DNA of 64,000 nucleotides from Cyanophora paradoxa (Eukaryota > Glaucocystophyceae > Cyanophorales > Cyanophoraceae), in contig QPMI01000160.1 in NCBI GenBank assembly GCA_004431415.1, positions 62,001 through 126,000 of the forward strand, read 5' to 3'. Below, piece after piece: positions 17,464-26,776 of this stretch. The notes under the pieces were generated by a model, which had not been told where the DNA came from, searched no databases, and saw only the letters and a list, made by a program, of their open reading frames with translations. Both the position numbers and the translations under genes were made by a program. Numbering within the stretch: position 1 is the first letter of the stretch; each line of letters begins with the position of its first letter.

Positions 17464-17507
17464 TTAAAGATTATTTTCGTACCTATATATAAGTACAACC
17501 CCCAACC
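17464..17507. promoter_or_regulatory. Divergent promoter, HNH / PolB
   Basis: The region contains GTACCTATATATAAGTAC, a near-palindrome that presents a TATATA box to both divergent genes. Confidence 0.5.
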
Positions 17508-20500
17508 ATGCCCCGCCCCAGCCACTACCAAATTAAGGAGCTTCAGGACAAGATTCTTGGAATCTGGCGTTCCTACTGGCCAACCACTCGATCAGTGAAA
17601 GTGAATATGAATCATACATAGGGCAAACCAACAAAAAGCTCAAAGGATTACAAGCACTCAATCGAGAACTATTAGGGAAAATCGACGCCCTTGATGAGAC
17701 TGATCGCCTTGGCCAAATCCAAGTCGAACAGACCACCACAACTCAAGTCAGAGGAGATGAATACACAGCTCTAATTAATGAGCATCGCGCTCTAAATAAT
17801 AAATACATTGATTTCACAATCAGAGCTCAGCACCAGATCCTGACCACCCAAGAATTTATTGACACCTACTCTGAGGAACTCCACACAAGGCTCCAAGATG
17901 CCATCAATTCCCAGATGTCGATTAAAACTCGCTTTACATTTGTCTGTCGCTTTTCAAAAGCAAACAATTCGAGAGATTTTATTACCAAGCACATTTACAG
18001 CACCTATGCTATCATGACAAGATCTCGAATCCTCACAAAAGAGACAGCTAAACTTGCCAAGGAATGCCAGTCGCAAATTAATGTCACAGATAGCTACAGA
18101 TTAGATAGCATCCAAGCCCTCAGGGTCATTGTTCTCTCCTTTAAGCCAATCTCAGGAGGTGCTTTTATCCCACTCCCAGAGTGGCTCAAAAATAAACGAG
18201 CCATTGTCAATGTCAACAACAAGGACAATAGATGCTTTGAGTATGCTATCCTTTCTTATATTCACAAGGACGAAGTAAATAGCCACAAGCGTAATGAGAC
18301 TTCCCAATATAGGAGGTGGTTCAAAAAAGAACTAAATTTCGAGGGCATTGACTTTCCTGTAAAGGCAGATGCTGATACTATCGATCTCTTCGAAAATCTC
18401 AATCCAGCAATCTCTGTTAATATTTACGACCCTCTAACTCTACAGAAGAAATTAATCTACTCCACAACAGCTCCTCAAGGAACAGGAAACACCAAGTGGA
18501 TCTGCTGCTAATTACAGACGCAAATGGTAACAGTCATTATACCACAATATTCAGCATGTCCAGACTCTTAGCTAAGAATGATAAGCAGCGACTCCATTTC
18601 TGTAAAACCTGTTCCAACCACTTCAAGACTGAGGAGAAGCTTCAATCCACAATCAAAGCAAACGTTGTGTGGATTGGAAGACAAGTGCTGGAGAGACTCC
18701 AAAACAACCCACATTCATTGAATTTGGTCTTAAACATCTCTCAAAGACTGTATTCCTCCCAGTGATTGCCTATTGCTATTTCGATTTTGAAACAGATCAA
18801 GAAGGTATGTTCAAGATCAAATCAATCTCACTGACAGCTCTTCATAATAATAGAGTAGTACTCACTAAAACCCACTCCAGCATCTACGAGCTTTTATCTA
18901 CACTCGACAAAGCAGCCCCAGAGCTATTTAAAGCCCTATTTACCAACGTCCCAATGTCACTGACCAAAGAGCAGAAACGTACCCATTACCTTGCTAAAAC
19001 CTGCTACATCTGTGAGGGTACGTTTTCCCAAGACAATTATAAAGTCCGCGATCATGACCATCAAACAGGCGATTTTGTAGGCTCAGCCTGTCGCAAATGT
19101 AATCTTCACAGACGCACCAGCAATCTCACCAAGATTCCCATAGTGACCAATGATCTGTCCCTATCTGGAACGCAGATATTCAAGGCAGTCGCCTTAAATC
19201 CCGAAAAAAGGGTGGAAGTCCTCGCGAAATCGTTTGACAACTACATGTCGATCACATTGGGGTGCTTTAAGTTCATTGACATCAAAAACTTTATTGATTA
19301 TGGTGTCCAGAACGTGGAAGGATTAATGGAAAAGTTCCAGCTATTTCGCCAGAAATCCCACAAGACCTATGGAATGGATGCTGCCCACTATGTCTCAAGT
19401 CCTGGCCTTTCGTGGGACAGCATGCTATCGATCACCAAGCCCAAAATCGAACTCCTCTCCAACCTTGATATGTACAACATGATTGAAGGCATGATCAGGG
19501 GAGGCCTTTCGATTATGAATCATAAATATGCCAGAGCTGAAAATGACAGCCACATTATCTATTTGGACGCCAATAACCTATATGGATATGCCCTGTCCCA
19601 AAAGCTACCCCTGTCTAATTTCCAATGGCACCCAGAACCCTCAAATTACGACCTGTCATCAGCAGGTGGTGCTGTACTGGAGGTGGACATTCATTATCCC
19701 CAGCACCTCCATGAACTCCACAAAGAACTGCCTCTTGTCATCAGGAGAACAGAAGATGGGCTACAAGCAGCCTGCCAAGACATTTCCAACTACGTAATAT
19801 CAAAACCATTGCTCCAATTCATGGTAGCACAAGGCTTAAAGGTCACCAAAATCCACAGGGTGCTGACATTTACTCAGGCTGCTTTCATGAAGCCCTACGT
19901 CAAATCTAATGCCCAAAACCGCAGAGAAGCCGCCTCCAAACCCGAAAAGGACTTCTTTAAAATCATGAACAACAGCCTTTTCGGCAAAACCATTGAGAAA
20001 GTGAGGGGAAGGTCGAATGTCAAGATTGCCACCAACGAAAAGCAATTTATGAAATATGCCAGATCCCCACTTCTCAAAGCCGAAACCAGGCTTAGTGATT
20101 CAGCAGTAGCCTTCGAAATGCTACAGAAAGACGTCAAGCTGGACAAGCCCATAGCAATTGGGGCAGTTGTTTTAGATCTTGCCAAGCTACGCCTATTTGA
20201 TTATTATTATAGCACCATCAAGCGCAAGTGGCCAGACTGTAAGCTACTATTTACTGATACGGATTCTTTCTGCCTTTCAATAAATTCCACAACCATCCAA
20301 CAGGATCTACAAGACATTGACACACACCCCACAGAGCTTGGGAAGTTCAAAAATGAGTTTGAGGGCAGAACCATTACAGAATATGCTGGTGTGAGGCCGA
20401 AATGCTACAGCATTAAAACAGATGATGAGGAAATCAAAAAGCTGGCTGGTGTTTGTAAGGAGACCATTCAAACAGATCTGTCTTTCCAAGATTATAAAGA

Positions 20501-20600
20501 CCATGTGCTCCACCAAAAACCCAAGCAAATCGAAATGACTGTCCAAAAGAAGCTTGAAAATGAGACCTTCAATGTGAAGATGTCAAAGATTGCTTTCTAA
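17508..20600 (+). CDS. polB: Protein-primed family B DNA polymerase (three frameshifts)
   Basis: About 1,030 residues spread over three frame changes: near 17,560-17,575, 18,490-18,500 and 18,645-18,652, each equal to one missing base. The N-terminal region is helical. A region with RAIVNVNNKDNRCFEYAILS and GIDFPV...NPAISVNIY is typical of Polinton polymerases, followed by a C2HC finger (CKTCSNHF...H...C). The exonuclease starts at YFDFETDQEG. An HNH-like finger has CYICEGTF, VRDHDHQTG and ACRKCN. Polymerase motif A is DANNLYGYALS, motif B KIMNNSLFGKT and motif C FTDTDSF. It replicates the linear genome from a protein primer. It is non-functional as assembled unless the shifts are sequencing errors. 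Confidence 0.88.
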
Positions 20601-20611
20601 TCTCAATATAG

Positions 20612-21982
20612 ATGTCATCAAAGATCGTACGCAGACAAACAGAATATGATGTGAGTGTACTCCCTATCCCAATCCCTCAAGAAGAGAGAGGGGGGCGCAT
20701 ACAGAAAAAGAGTGACCTCAAAGCATTAGTTCCAGCAGACATCCCAACAGCAATTGCTGTGCCCCACTTGGATCCCTTAGCAAGGACATTCTATGACACC
20801 AAGGTAGGATTTAAAGGCCTTGCTTCATTGGCCAAAGAGCTTCCAGATGTGCCAAGAAAGACAATCCGTAGATTCTATGATGCCCAAGAAATCAACCAAA
20901 TAAATAAACCCCTCCCATCAGCCAAGAAGACTGCCTATATCCCCATAAGACAGCCACTCGATACATTCGCTATTGATTTAGTCTTCTTTCCCTCATACAG
21001 CAAACAGAATCAAGGCTACAACACGTTCCTCACAGCTGTAGAAAACACCACCAGACTGGGCTTTATTATTCCAATGAGGGGAAAGACAGCAGAAAGCACA
21101 TTGAACGCATTTAAGGAGCTTGAGCAACAAGTCCCTCGTCCAATTGTGAAGATACAAAGTGATGCTGGGAGCGAATTCCTGAACAAGGTATTTAAAGACC
21201 ATTTAGAAACCCAGATGATTGAGCACCAAGTTTCGCAGGTTGGAGATCACAATAGCCAAGGCCGAATAGAGGCCTTTAATCGCACAATAAAGAAGCTAAT
21301 TAACTCGTATTGTATAGCGAATAATACTGTAAAGTTTTTCGACAAGCTCCAAGATTTTGCCTACAACTACAATAATACCATCCACTCAGCAACAGGGATG
21401 AAACCAGCAGAGACCACAGAGGTACATGTTCCCCTCATACTCGCAAAAGAAAACGAGAAATTCATGAAGTCAATTGAATATCTAAAGGACTATCCAGCGG
21501 GAACCCACGTGAGAACTAAAATAGAGAAGGGTCCATTCGCCAAGCAGGGCAATAATTGGAGCCGCGAAATATTTACAATAGAAGGAGTGGAGGGGTTCAA
21601 GTTTAGATTGAGGGACATTGCCGGAAAAATGATTGATCGACTTTATGCCCACTACGAATTACAGAAAGTGGAAGCCGTGGAGTTTCTGGAAGCCCCATCA
21701 ATAAATGTCATTGAAGAGGCAAAGAAAGAGGCCAGAACAGAGCGACTGTTGGCCAGAGAGGGGATTGAGAGGGCTCCAAATGTGCCAGATAAACCATTAT
21801 TGGAGGACAGAGCAGGGAAGAAGAAGAAACAGGGGAGAGAGTTGGAGAGATTGAGGGTGGCGGGAACAGAGAGATTAGCAGGGGGAGCAGAGGCAGTAAG
21901 GTGGTATAGAGATTTCTCGAATTCAAAGGAGACCTATGAAGCTCCAGCAATTTCCACGAGATCAAGGAGGAGGGCAGGATGA
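20612..21982 (+). CDS. RVE-family (retroviral-like) integrase, copy 1
   Basis: A 456-residue intact protein. The catalytic triad is visible as Asp122 (FAIDLVFF), Asp184 (IQSDAGSEF) and Glu220 (SQGRIEAFNRT), with exactly 35 residues between the last two (DD35E). The C-terminal SH3-like part has NNWSREIFTIEGV and YAHYELQKVE, followed by a basic tail (RAGKKKKQGRE). It inserts the element into host DNA by strand transfer at terminal repeats, as in Mavericks/Polintons and mavirus. It starts 12 bp after polB, with AATATAGATG at the start codon. An identical second copy is at 24995-26365. Confidence 0.93.
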   Translation: MSSKIVRRQTEYDVSVLPIPIPQEERGGRIQKKSDLKALVPADIPTAIAVPHLDPLARTFYDTKVGFKGLASLAKELPDVPRKTIRRFYDAQEINQINKPLPSAKKTAYIPIRQPLDTFAIDLVFFPSYSKQNQGYNTFLTAVENTTRLGFIIPMRGKTAESTLNAFKELEQQVPRPIVKIQSDAGSEFLNKVFKDHLETQMIEHQVSQVGDHNSQGRIEAFNRTIKKLINSYCIANNTVKFFDKLQDFAYNYNNTIHSATGMKPAETTEVHVPLILAKENEKFMKSIEYLKDYPAGTHVRTKIEKGPFAKQGNNWSREIFTIEGVEGFKFRLRDIAGKMIDRLYAHYELQKVEAVEFLEAPSINVIEEAKKEARTERLLAREGIERAPNVPDKPLLEDRAGKKKKQGRELERLRVAGTERLAGGAEAVRWYRDFSNSKETYEAPAISTRSRRRAG

Positions 21983-22026
21983 GACATCTGTAAAGGTTGT
22001 TAAGGATTGTTAAGATTGTTAAGATT

Positions 22027-22198
22027 GTAAAGGGTGTAAAGGGTGTAAAGGGTGTAAAGGGTGTAAGGGTGAACGGGGTGAACTGGGTGAACGGGGTGAA
22101 CGGGGTGAACGGGGTGAACGGGTTGTTTGTATAAATTCCCGTGAGAAGGCATTTTTCCTAAGAAAATATACAAACAACCCGTTCACCCCATTCACCCT
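22027..22198. repeat. Hairpin of 9-bp repeats (TIR-like, right)
   Basis: GTAAAGGGT repeats (22027-22066) lead into GGGTGAACG units (22067-22125), then the core GTTGTTTGTATAAATTCCC...TTTTCCTAAGAAAATATAC and CCCGTTCACCCC (22177-22198). The core is the inverse of that at 13778-13976. It is repeated exactly at 26410-26581. Confidence 0.75.
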
Positions 22199-22320
22199 GC
22201 TGATGCCAAACTCATGTGTTCAATACCCCAGAGGGGGCCAACATACTGGTGCCCAAAAGACATGATTAATACCCTAAGACCTGAAATAAATGCTTACTAC
22301 CCTAGTACCTGAAACGCGCA

Positions 22321-22393
22321 CACATAGGGATACCCCTGATCCAAGCCTGTAGGCCGAAGGCCGGAGGGCTTGGATCAGGGGTATCCCTATGTG
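22321..22393. repeat. Near-perfect terminal hairpin at element/host junction
   Basis: A 27-bp arm (22321-22347, beginning CACATAGGGATACCCCTGAT) is repeated as its exact complement at 22367-22393 around a 19-bp GC-rich loop; weaker pairing extends through GCGCA. A host coding exon read on the minus strand stops making sense exactly at the outer end of this hairpin, so I take it as the right tip of the element. Confidence 0.75.
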
Positions 22394-23412
22394 TTGCGCA
22401 CTCCGGATCCGACAGCGGTTTCGTAAACGAGCAGAGGCCCTGCGTGCAGCCGGAGGTCAGAGTGCCAGTGCAGTTGCGAGCGGTTGCGACGCCGACACTG
22501 GCGGGAAATGGACGCACGAACGACCCCTCGCCCTTTTCGGCCGCCCGATTGTCCGCTGGGCGGATCGCGGCGTCGTACCGTGGCGTCCCGTCCCGTTCGT
22601 CCTGTGAGCAATTCATCCTTTTAACACAGAAATATTTGAGCGCCGCGGGCCGCCGCGAGATCCGGTCAGACCTCGAAGTGGAGCGGGTAGAGGGCGACGG
22701 GAACGGTGACCGGCAGGGTGCCACGGAAAACCGAGAACTCGGCTTGCGACGCGGGAATGGTCACGCCCTCGATCGTCAGGAAGGACGGGACCTGACTTCG
22801 TCTTAGAGCGCGCATTGACAGGCGAAGAAAAGAAATTTGTGCCGCGCCTGGATGGCGTAGCTGATTCCGACGGCAAAAGCGAGGCGAGAGACCAGATGGA
22901 AATTGACGGAAACATTGTTCGCCGCGAGGAGCCGGCATTTGGCGCACCGCCAACTGACCCTGCCGCCGCGCGTGAGCGAAGGCGCCGGTCGAGAATGCCC
23001 CCGGGAGTCCACGAACAAGCAGGTGCGGCGTGCTGCGTTGAAGCTCGTCGCCGTGGTCGGGCCTGCCTCGCCATCGAGCGGCCCGATACCGGAAACCCAT
23101 ACGCTGATTCCCGCACGCCCGTTGAAGCGCGTCGCGTTGGAGGACTTTCCGCTCTGCACCACTTGACACGGGCCTGCATCAAATTAGCCGATTCCGTCAA
23201 GTCCCGCACAACCCCATTAATTAATAATATTATCGAACCAGCGAAGCCGGCGAAGGATGCAGAGACGTTGAAGGGGCCGGATATGTCGTTGGCCGAGGGC
23301 GAGGCGCCAGGCTGCAGCGTCTGGATGATGTTGTAGTTCGCGACGCTCTGTCGAGGGGGATCCGGATCCGTGTCGTCAGAAATCAGAAATAAGAAATCAT
23401 CAGAAAAGATGA
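22394..23412 (-). pseudogene. Host gene exons next to the insertion (copy 1)
   Basis: Minus-strand exons of a host beta-rich/Cys-containing protein. Exon pieces include SVANYNIIQTLQPGASPSAN (about 23,350-23,220), SSNATRFNGRAGISVWVSG (about 23,150-22,990), VPSFLTIEGVTIPASQAEFS (ending about 22,673 before a GT donor) and NCTGTLTSGCTQGLCSFTKP with LSDPECA (22,612-22,394). One intron inside appears to be GC-AG (CAG then GCGCGG). The copy is cut off from the rest of its gene by the duplicated viral DNA at 23444, so it is a fragment. Confidence 0.6.
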
Positions 23413-23443
23413 TCCGTCGCCGTGGTCGGGCCTGCCTCGCCTG
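23413..23443. other. Chimeric filler at duplication junction
   Basis: 31 bp between the two duplication copies. Bases 23415-23441 repeat exactly 27 bp from 23046-23072 in the same orientation, and the following GCATCAAA is microhomologous to the polB re-entry point. Templated filler of this type marks template-switching repair, or an assembly chimera. Confidence 0.8.
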
Positions 23444-23446
23444 CAT

Positions 23447-24983
23447 CAAACAGGCGATTTTGTAGGCTCAGCCTGTCGCAAATGTAATCTTCACAGACGC
23501 ACCAGCAATCTCACCAAGATTCCCATAGTGACCAATGATCTGTCCCTATCTGGAACGCAGATATTCAAGGCAGTCGCCTTAAATCCCGAAAAAAGGGTGG
23601 AAGTCCTCGCGAAATCGTTTGACAACTACATGTCGATCACATGGGGGTGCTTTAAGTTCATTGACATCAAAAACTTTATTGATTATGGTGTCCAGAACGT
23701 GGAAGGATTAATGGAAAAGTTCCAGCTATTTCGCCAGAAATCCCACAAGACCTATGGAATGGATGCTGCCCACTATGTCTCAAGTCCTGGCCTTTCGTGG
23801 GACAGCATGCTATCGATCACCAAGCCCAAAATCGAACTCCTCTCCAACCTTGATATGTACAACATGATTGAAGGCATGATCAGGGGAGGCCTTTCGATTA
23901 TGAATCATAAATATGCCAGAGCTGAAAATGACAGCCACATTATCTATTTGGACGCCAATAACCTATATGGATATGCCCTGTCCCAAAAGCTACCCTGTCT
24001 AATTTCCAATGGCACCCAGAACCCTCAAATTACGACCTGTCATCAGCAGGTGGTGCTGTACTGGAGGTGGACATTCATTATCCCCAGCACCTCCATGAAC
24101 TCCACAAAGAACTGCCTCTTGTCATCAGGAGAACAGAAGATGGGCTACAAGCAGCCTGCCAAGACATTTCCAACTACGTAATATCAAAACCATTGCTCCA
24201 ATTCATGGTAGCACAAGGCTTAAAGGTCACCAAAATCCACAGGGTGCTGACATTTACTCAGGCTGCTTTCATGAAGCCCTACGTCAAATCTAATGCCCAA
24301 AACCGCAGAGAAGCCGCCTCCAAACCCGAAAAGGACTTCTTTAAAATCATGAACAACAGCCTTTTCGGCAAAACCATTGAGAAAGTGAGGGGAAGGTCGA
24401 ATGTCAAGATTGCCACCAACGAAAAGCAATTTATGAAATATGCCAGATCCCACTTCTCAAAGCCGAAACCAGGCTTAGTGATTCAGCAGTAGCCTTCGAA
24501 ATGCTACAGAAAGACGTCAAGCTGGACAAGCCCATAGCAATTGGGGCAGTTGTTTTAGATCTTGCCAAGCTACGCCTATTTGATTATTATTATAGCACCA
24601 TCAAGCGCAAGTGGCCAGACTGTAAGCTACTATTTACTGATACGGATTCTTTCTGCCTTTCAATAAATTCCACAACCATCCAACAGGATCTACAAGACAT
24701 TGACACACACCCCACAGAGCTTGGGAAGTTCAAAAATGAGTTTGAGGGCAGAACCATTACAGAATATGCTGGTGTGAGGCCGAAATGCTACAGCATTAAA
24801 ACAGATGATGAGGAAATCAAAAAGCTGGCTGGTGTTTGTAAGGAGACCATTCAAACAGATCTGTCTTTCCAAGATTATAAAGACCATGTGCTCCACCAAA
24901 AACCCAAGCAAATCGAAATGACTGTCCAAAAGAAGCTTGAAAATGAGACCTTCAATGTGAAGATGTCAAAGATTGCTTTCTAA
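23447..24983 (+). pseudogene. Truncated PolB copy 2
   Basis: The 3' half of polB only: it starts inside the HNH-like finger and lacks the N-terminal domain and exonuclease motif. Relative to copy 1 it has lost one C at 23993-23995 and one at 24449-24451, which splits it into three frames. Motif A (DANNLYGYALS), motif B and motif C (TDTDS) remain readable in separate frames. It cannot encode an active polymerase. Confidence 0.9.
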
Positions 24984-24994
24984 TCTCAATATAG

Positions 24995-26365
24995 ATGTCA
25001 TCAAAGATCGTACGCAGACAAACAGAATATGATGTGAGTGTACTCCCTATCCCAATCCCTCAAGAAGAGAGAGGGGGGCGCATACAGAAAAAGAGTGACC
25101 TCAAAGCATTAGTTCCAGCAGACATCCCAACAGCAATTGCTGTGCCCCACTTGGATCCCTTAGCAAGGACATTCTATGACACCAAGGTAGGATTTAAAGG
25201 CCTTGCTTCATTGGCCAAAGAGCTTCCAGATGTGCCAAGAAAGACAATCCGTAGATTCTATGATGCCCAAGAAATCAACCAAATAAATAAACCCCTCCCA
25301 TCAGCCAAGAAGACTGCCTATATCCCCATAAGACAGCCACTCGATACATTCGCTATTGATTTAGTCTTCTTTCCCTCATACAGCAAACAGAATCAAGGCT
25401 ACAACACGTTCCTCACAGCTGTAGAAAACACCACCAGACTGGGCTTTATTATTCCAATGAGGGGAAAGACAGCAGAAAGCACATTGAACGCATTTAAGGA
25501 GCTTGAGCAACAAGTCCCTCGTCCAATTGTGAAGATACAAAGTGATGCTGGGAGCGAATTCCTGAACAAGGTATTTAAAGACCATTTAGAAACCCAGATG
25601 ATTGAGCACCAAGTTTCGCAGGTTGGAGATCACAATAGCCAAGGCCGAATAGAGGCCTTTAATCGCACAATAAAGAAGCTAATTAACTCGTATTGTATAG
25701 CGAATAATACTGTAAAGTTTTTCGACAAGCTCCAAGATTTTGCCTACAACTACAATAATACCATCCACTCAGCAACAGGGATGAAACCAGCAGAGACCAC
25801 AGAGGTACATGTTCCCCTCATACTCGCAAAAGAAAACGAGAAATTCATGAAGTCAATTGAATATCTAAAGGACTATCCAGCGGGAACCCACGTGAGAACT
25901 AAAATAGAGAAGGGTCCATTCGCCAAGCAGGGCAATAATTGGAGCCGCGAAATATTTACAATAGAAGGAGTGGAGGGGTTCAAGTTTAGATTGAGGGACA
26001 TTGCCGGAAAAATGATTGATCGACTTTATGCCCACTACGAATTACAGAAAGTGGAAGCCGTGGAGTTTCTGGAAGCCCCATCAATAAATGTCATTGAAGA
26101 GGCAAAGAAAGAGGCCAGAACAGAGCGACTGTTGGCCAGAGAGGGGATTGAGAGGGCTCCAAATGTGCCAGATAAACCATTATTGGAGGACAGAGCAGGG
26201 AAGAAGAAGAAACAGGGGAGAGAGTTGGAGAGATTGAGGGTGGCGGGAACAGAGAGATTAGCAGGGGGAGCAGAGGCAGTAAGGTGGTATAGAGATTTCT
26301 CGAATTCAAAGGAGACCTATGAAGCTCCAGCAATTTCCACGAGATCAAGGAGGAGGGCAGGATGA
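24995..26365 (+). CDS. RVE-family integrase, copy 2
   Basis: Identical at protein level to the integrase at 20612-21982, including Asp122, Asp184 and Glu220. It arose by the tandem duplication. The 5' context (AATATAGATG) is conserved, so if transcribed it would double the integrase dose. It is followed by the duplicated hairpins (26410-26581 and 26704-26776). Confidence 0.93.
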   Translation: MSSKIVRRQTEYDVSVLPIPIPQEERGGRIQKKSDLKALVPADIPTAIAVPHLDPLARTFYDTKVGFKGLASLAKELPDVPRKTIRRFYDAQEINQINKPLPSAKKTAYIPIRQPLDTFAIDLVFFPSYSKQNQGYNTFLTAVENTTRLGFIIPMRGKTAESTLNAFKELEQQVPRPIVKIQSDAGSEFLNKVFKDHLETQMIEHQVSQVGDHNSQGRIEAFNRTIKKLINSYCIANNTVKFFDKLQDFAYNYNNTIHSATGMKPAETTEVHVPLILAKENEKFMKSIEYLKDYPAGTHVRTKIEKGPFAKQGNNWSREIFTIEGVEGFKFRLRDIAGKMIDRLYAHYELQKVEAVEFLEAPSINVIEEAKKEARTERLLAREGIERAPNVPDKPLLEDRAGKKKKQGRELERLRVAGTERLAGGAEAVRWYRDFSNSKETYEAPAISTRSRRRAG

Positions 26366-26409
26366 GACATCTGTAAAGGTTGTTAAGGATTGTTAAGATT
26401 GTTAAGATT

Positions 26410-26581
26410 GTAAAGGGTGTAAAGGGTGTAAAGGGTGTAAAGGGTGTAAGGGTGAACGGGGTGAACTGGGTGAACGGGGTGAACGGGGTGAACGGGGTGA
26501 ACGGGTTGTTTGTATAAATTCCCGTGAGAAGGCATTTTTCCTAAGAAAATATACAAACAACCCGTTCACCCCATTCACCCT
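26410..26581. repeat. Right TIR-like hairpin, copy 2
   Basis: Exact counterpart of 22027-22198 carried by the duplication. Confidence 0.75.
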
Positions 26582-26703
26582 GCTGATGCCAAACTCATGT
26601 GTTCAATACCCCAGAGGGGGCCAACATACTGGTGCCCAAAAGACATGATTAATACCCTAAGACCTGAAATAAATGCTTACTACCCTAGTACCTGAAACGC
26701 GCA

Positions 26704-26776
26704 CACATAGGGATACCCCTGATCCAAGCCTGTAGGCCGAAGGCCGGAGGGCTTGGATCAGGGGTATCCCTATGTG
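26704..26776. repeat. Terminal hairpin, copy 2
   Basis: Exact counterpart of the 22321-22393 hairpin. Host exon sequence resumes at 26777. Confidence 0.75.

Larger units (their letters stand above)
19059..23412. repeat. 4.35-kb tandem duplication, copy 1
   Basis: The sequence 19059-23412 recurs at 23444-27795 in the same orientation. It holds the 3' half of polB, the integrase, the right hairpins of the element and about 1 kb of host exon DNA. I found one substitution (T/G near 19258) and two C4-to-C3 changes (19608-19611 and 20065-20068 in copy 1), and otherwise identity by eye. Confidence 0.95.

Noticed and set aside
1-22393. Bacteriophage prophage or bacterial contamination
   Set aside because: The fibre motifs are phage-like, but the MCP, PolB, RVE integrase and D5 primase-helicase are of eukaryotic polinton/NCLDV type, and the DNA is joined to intron-bearing exons.
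22302-22393. Host exon continuing through the hairpin
   Set aside because: The frame stays open by chance, but the translation of the palindrome is not protein-like and the following DNA matches viral terminal repeats.
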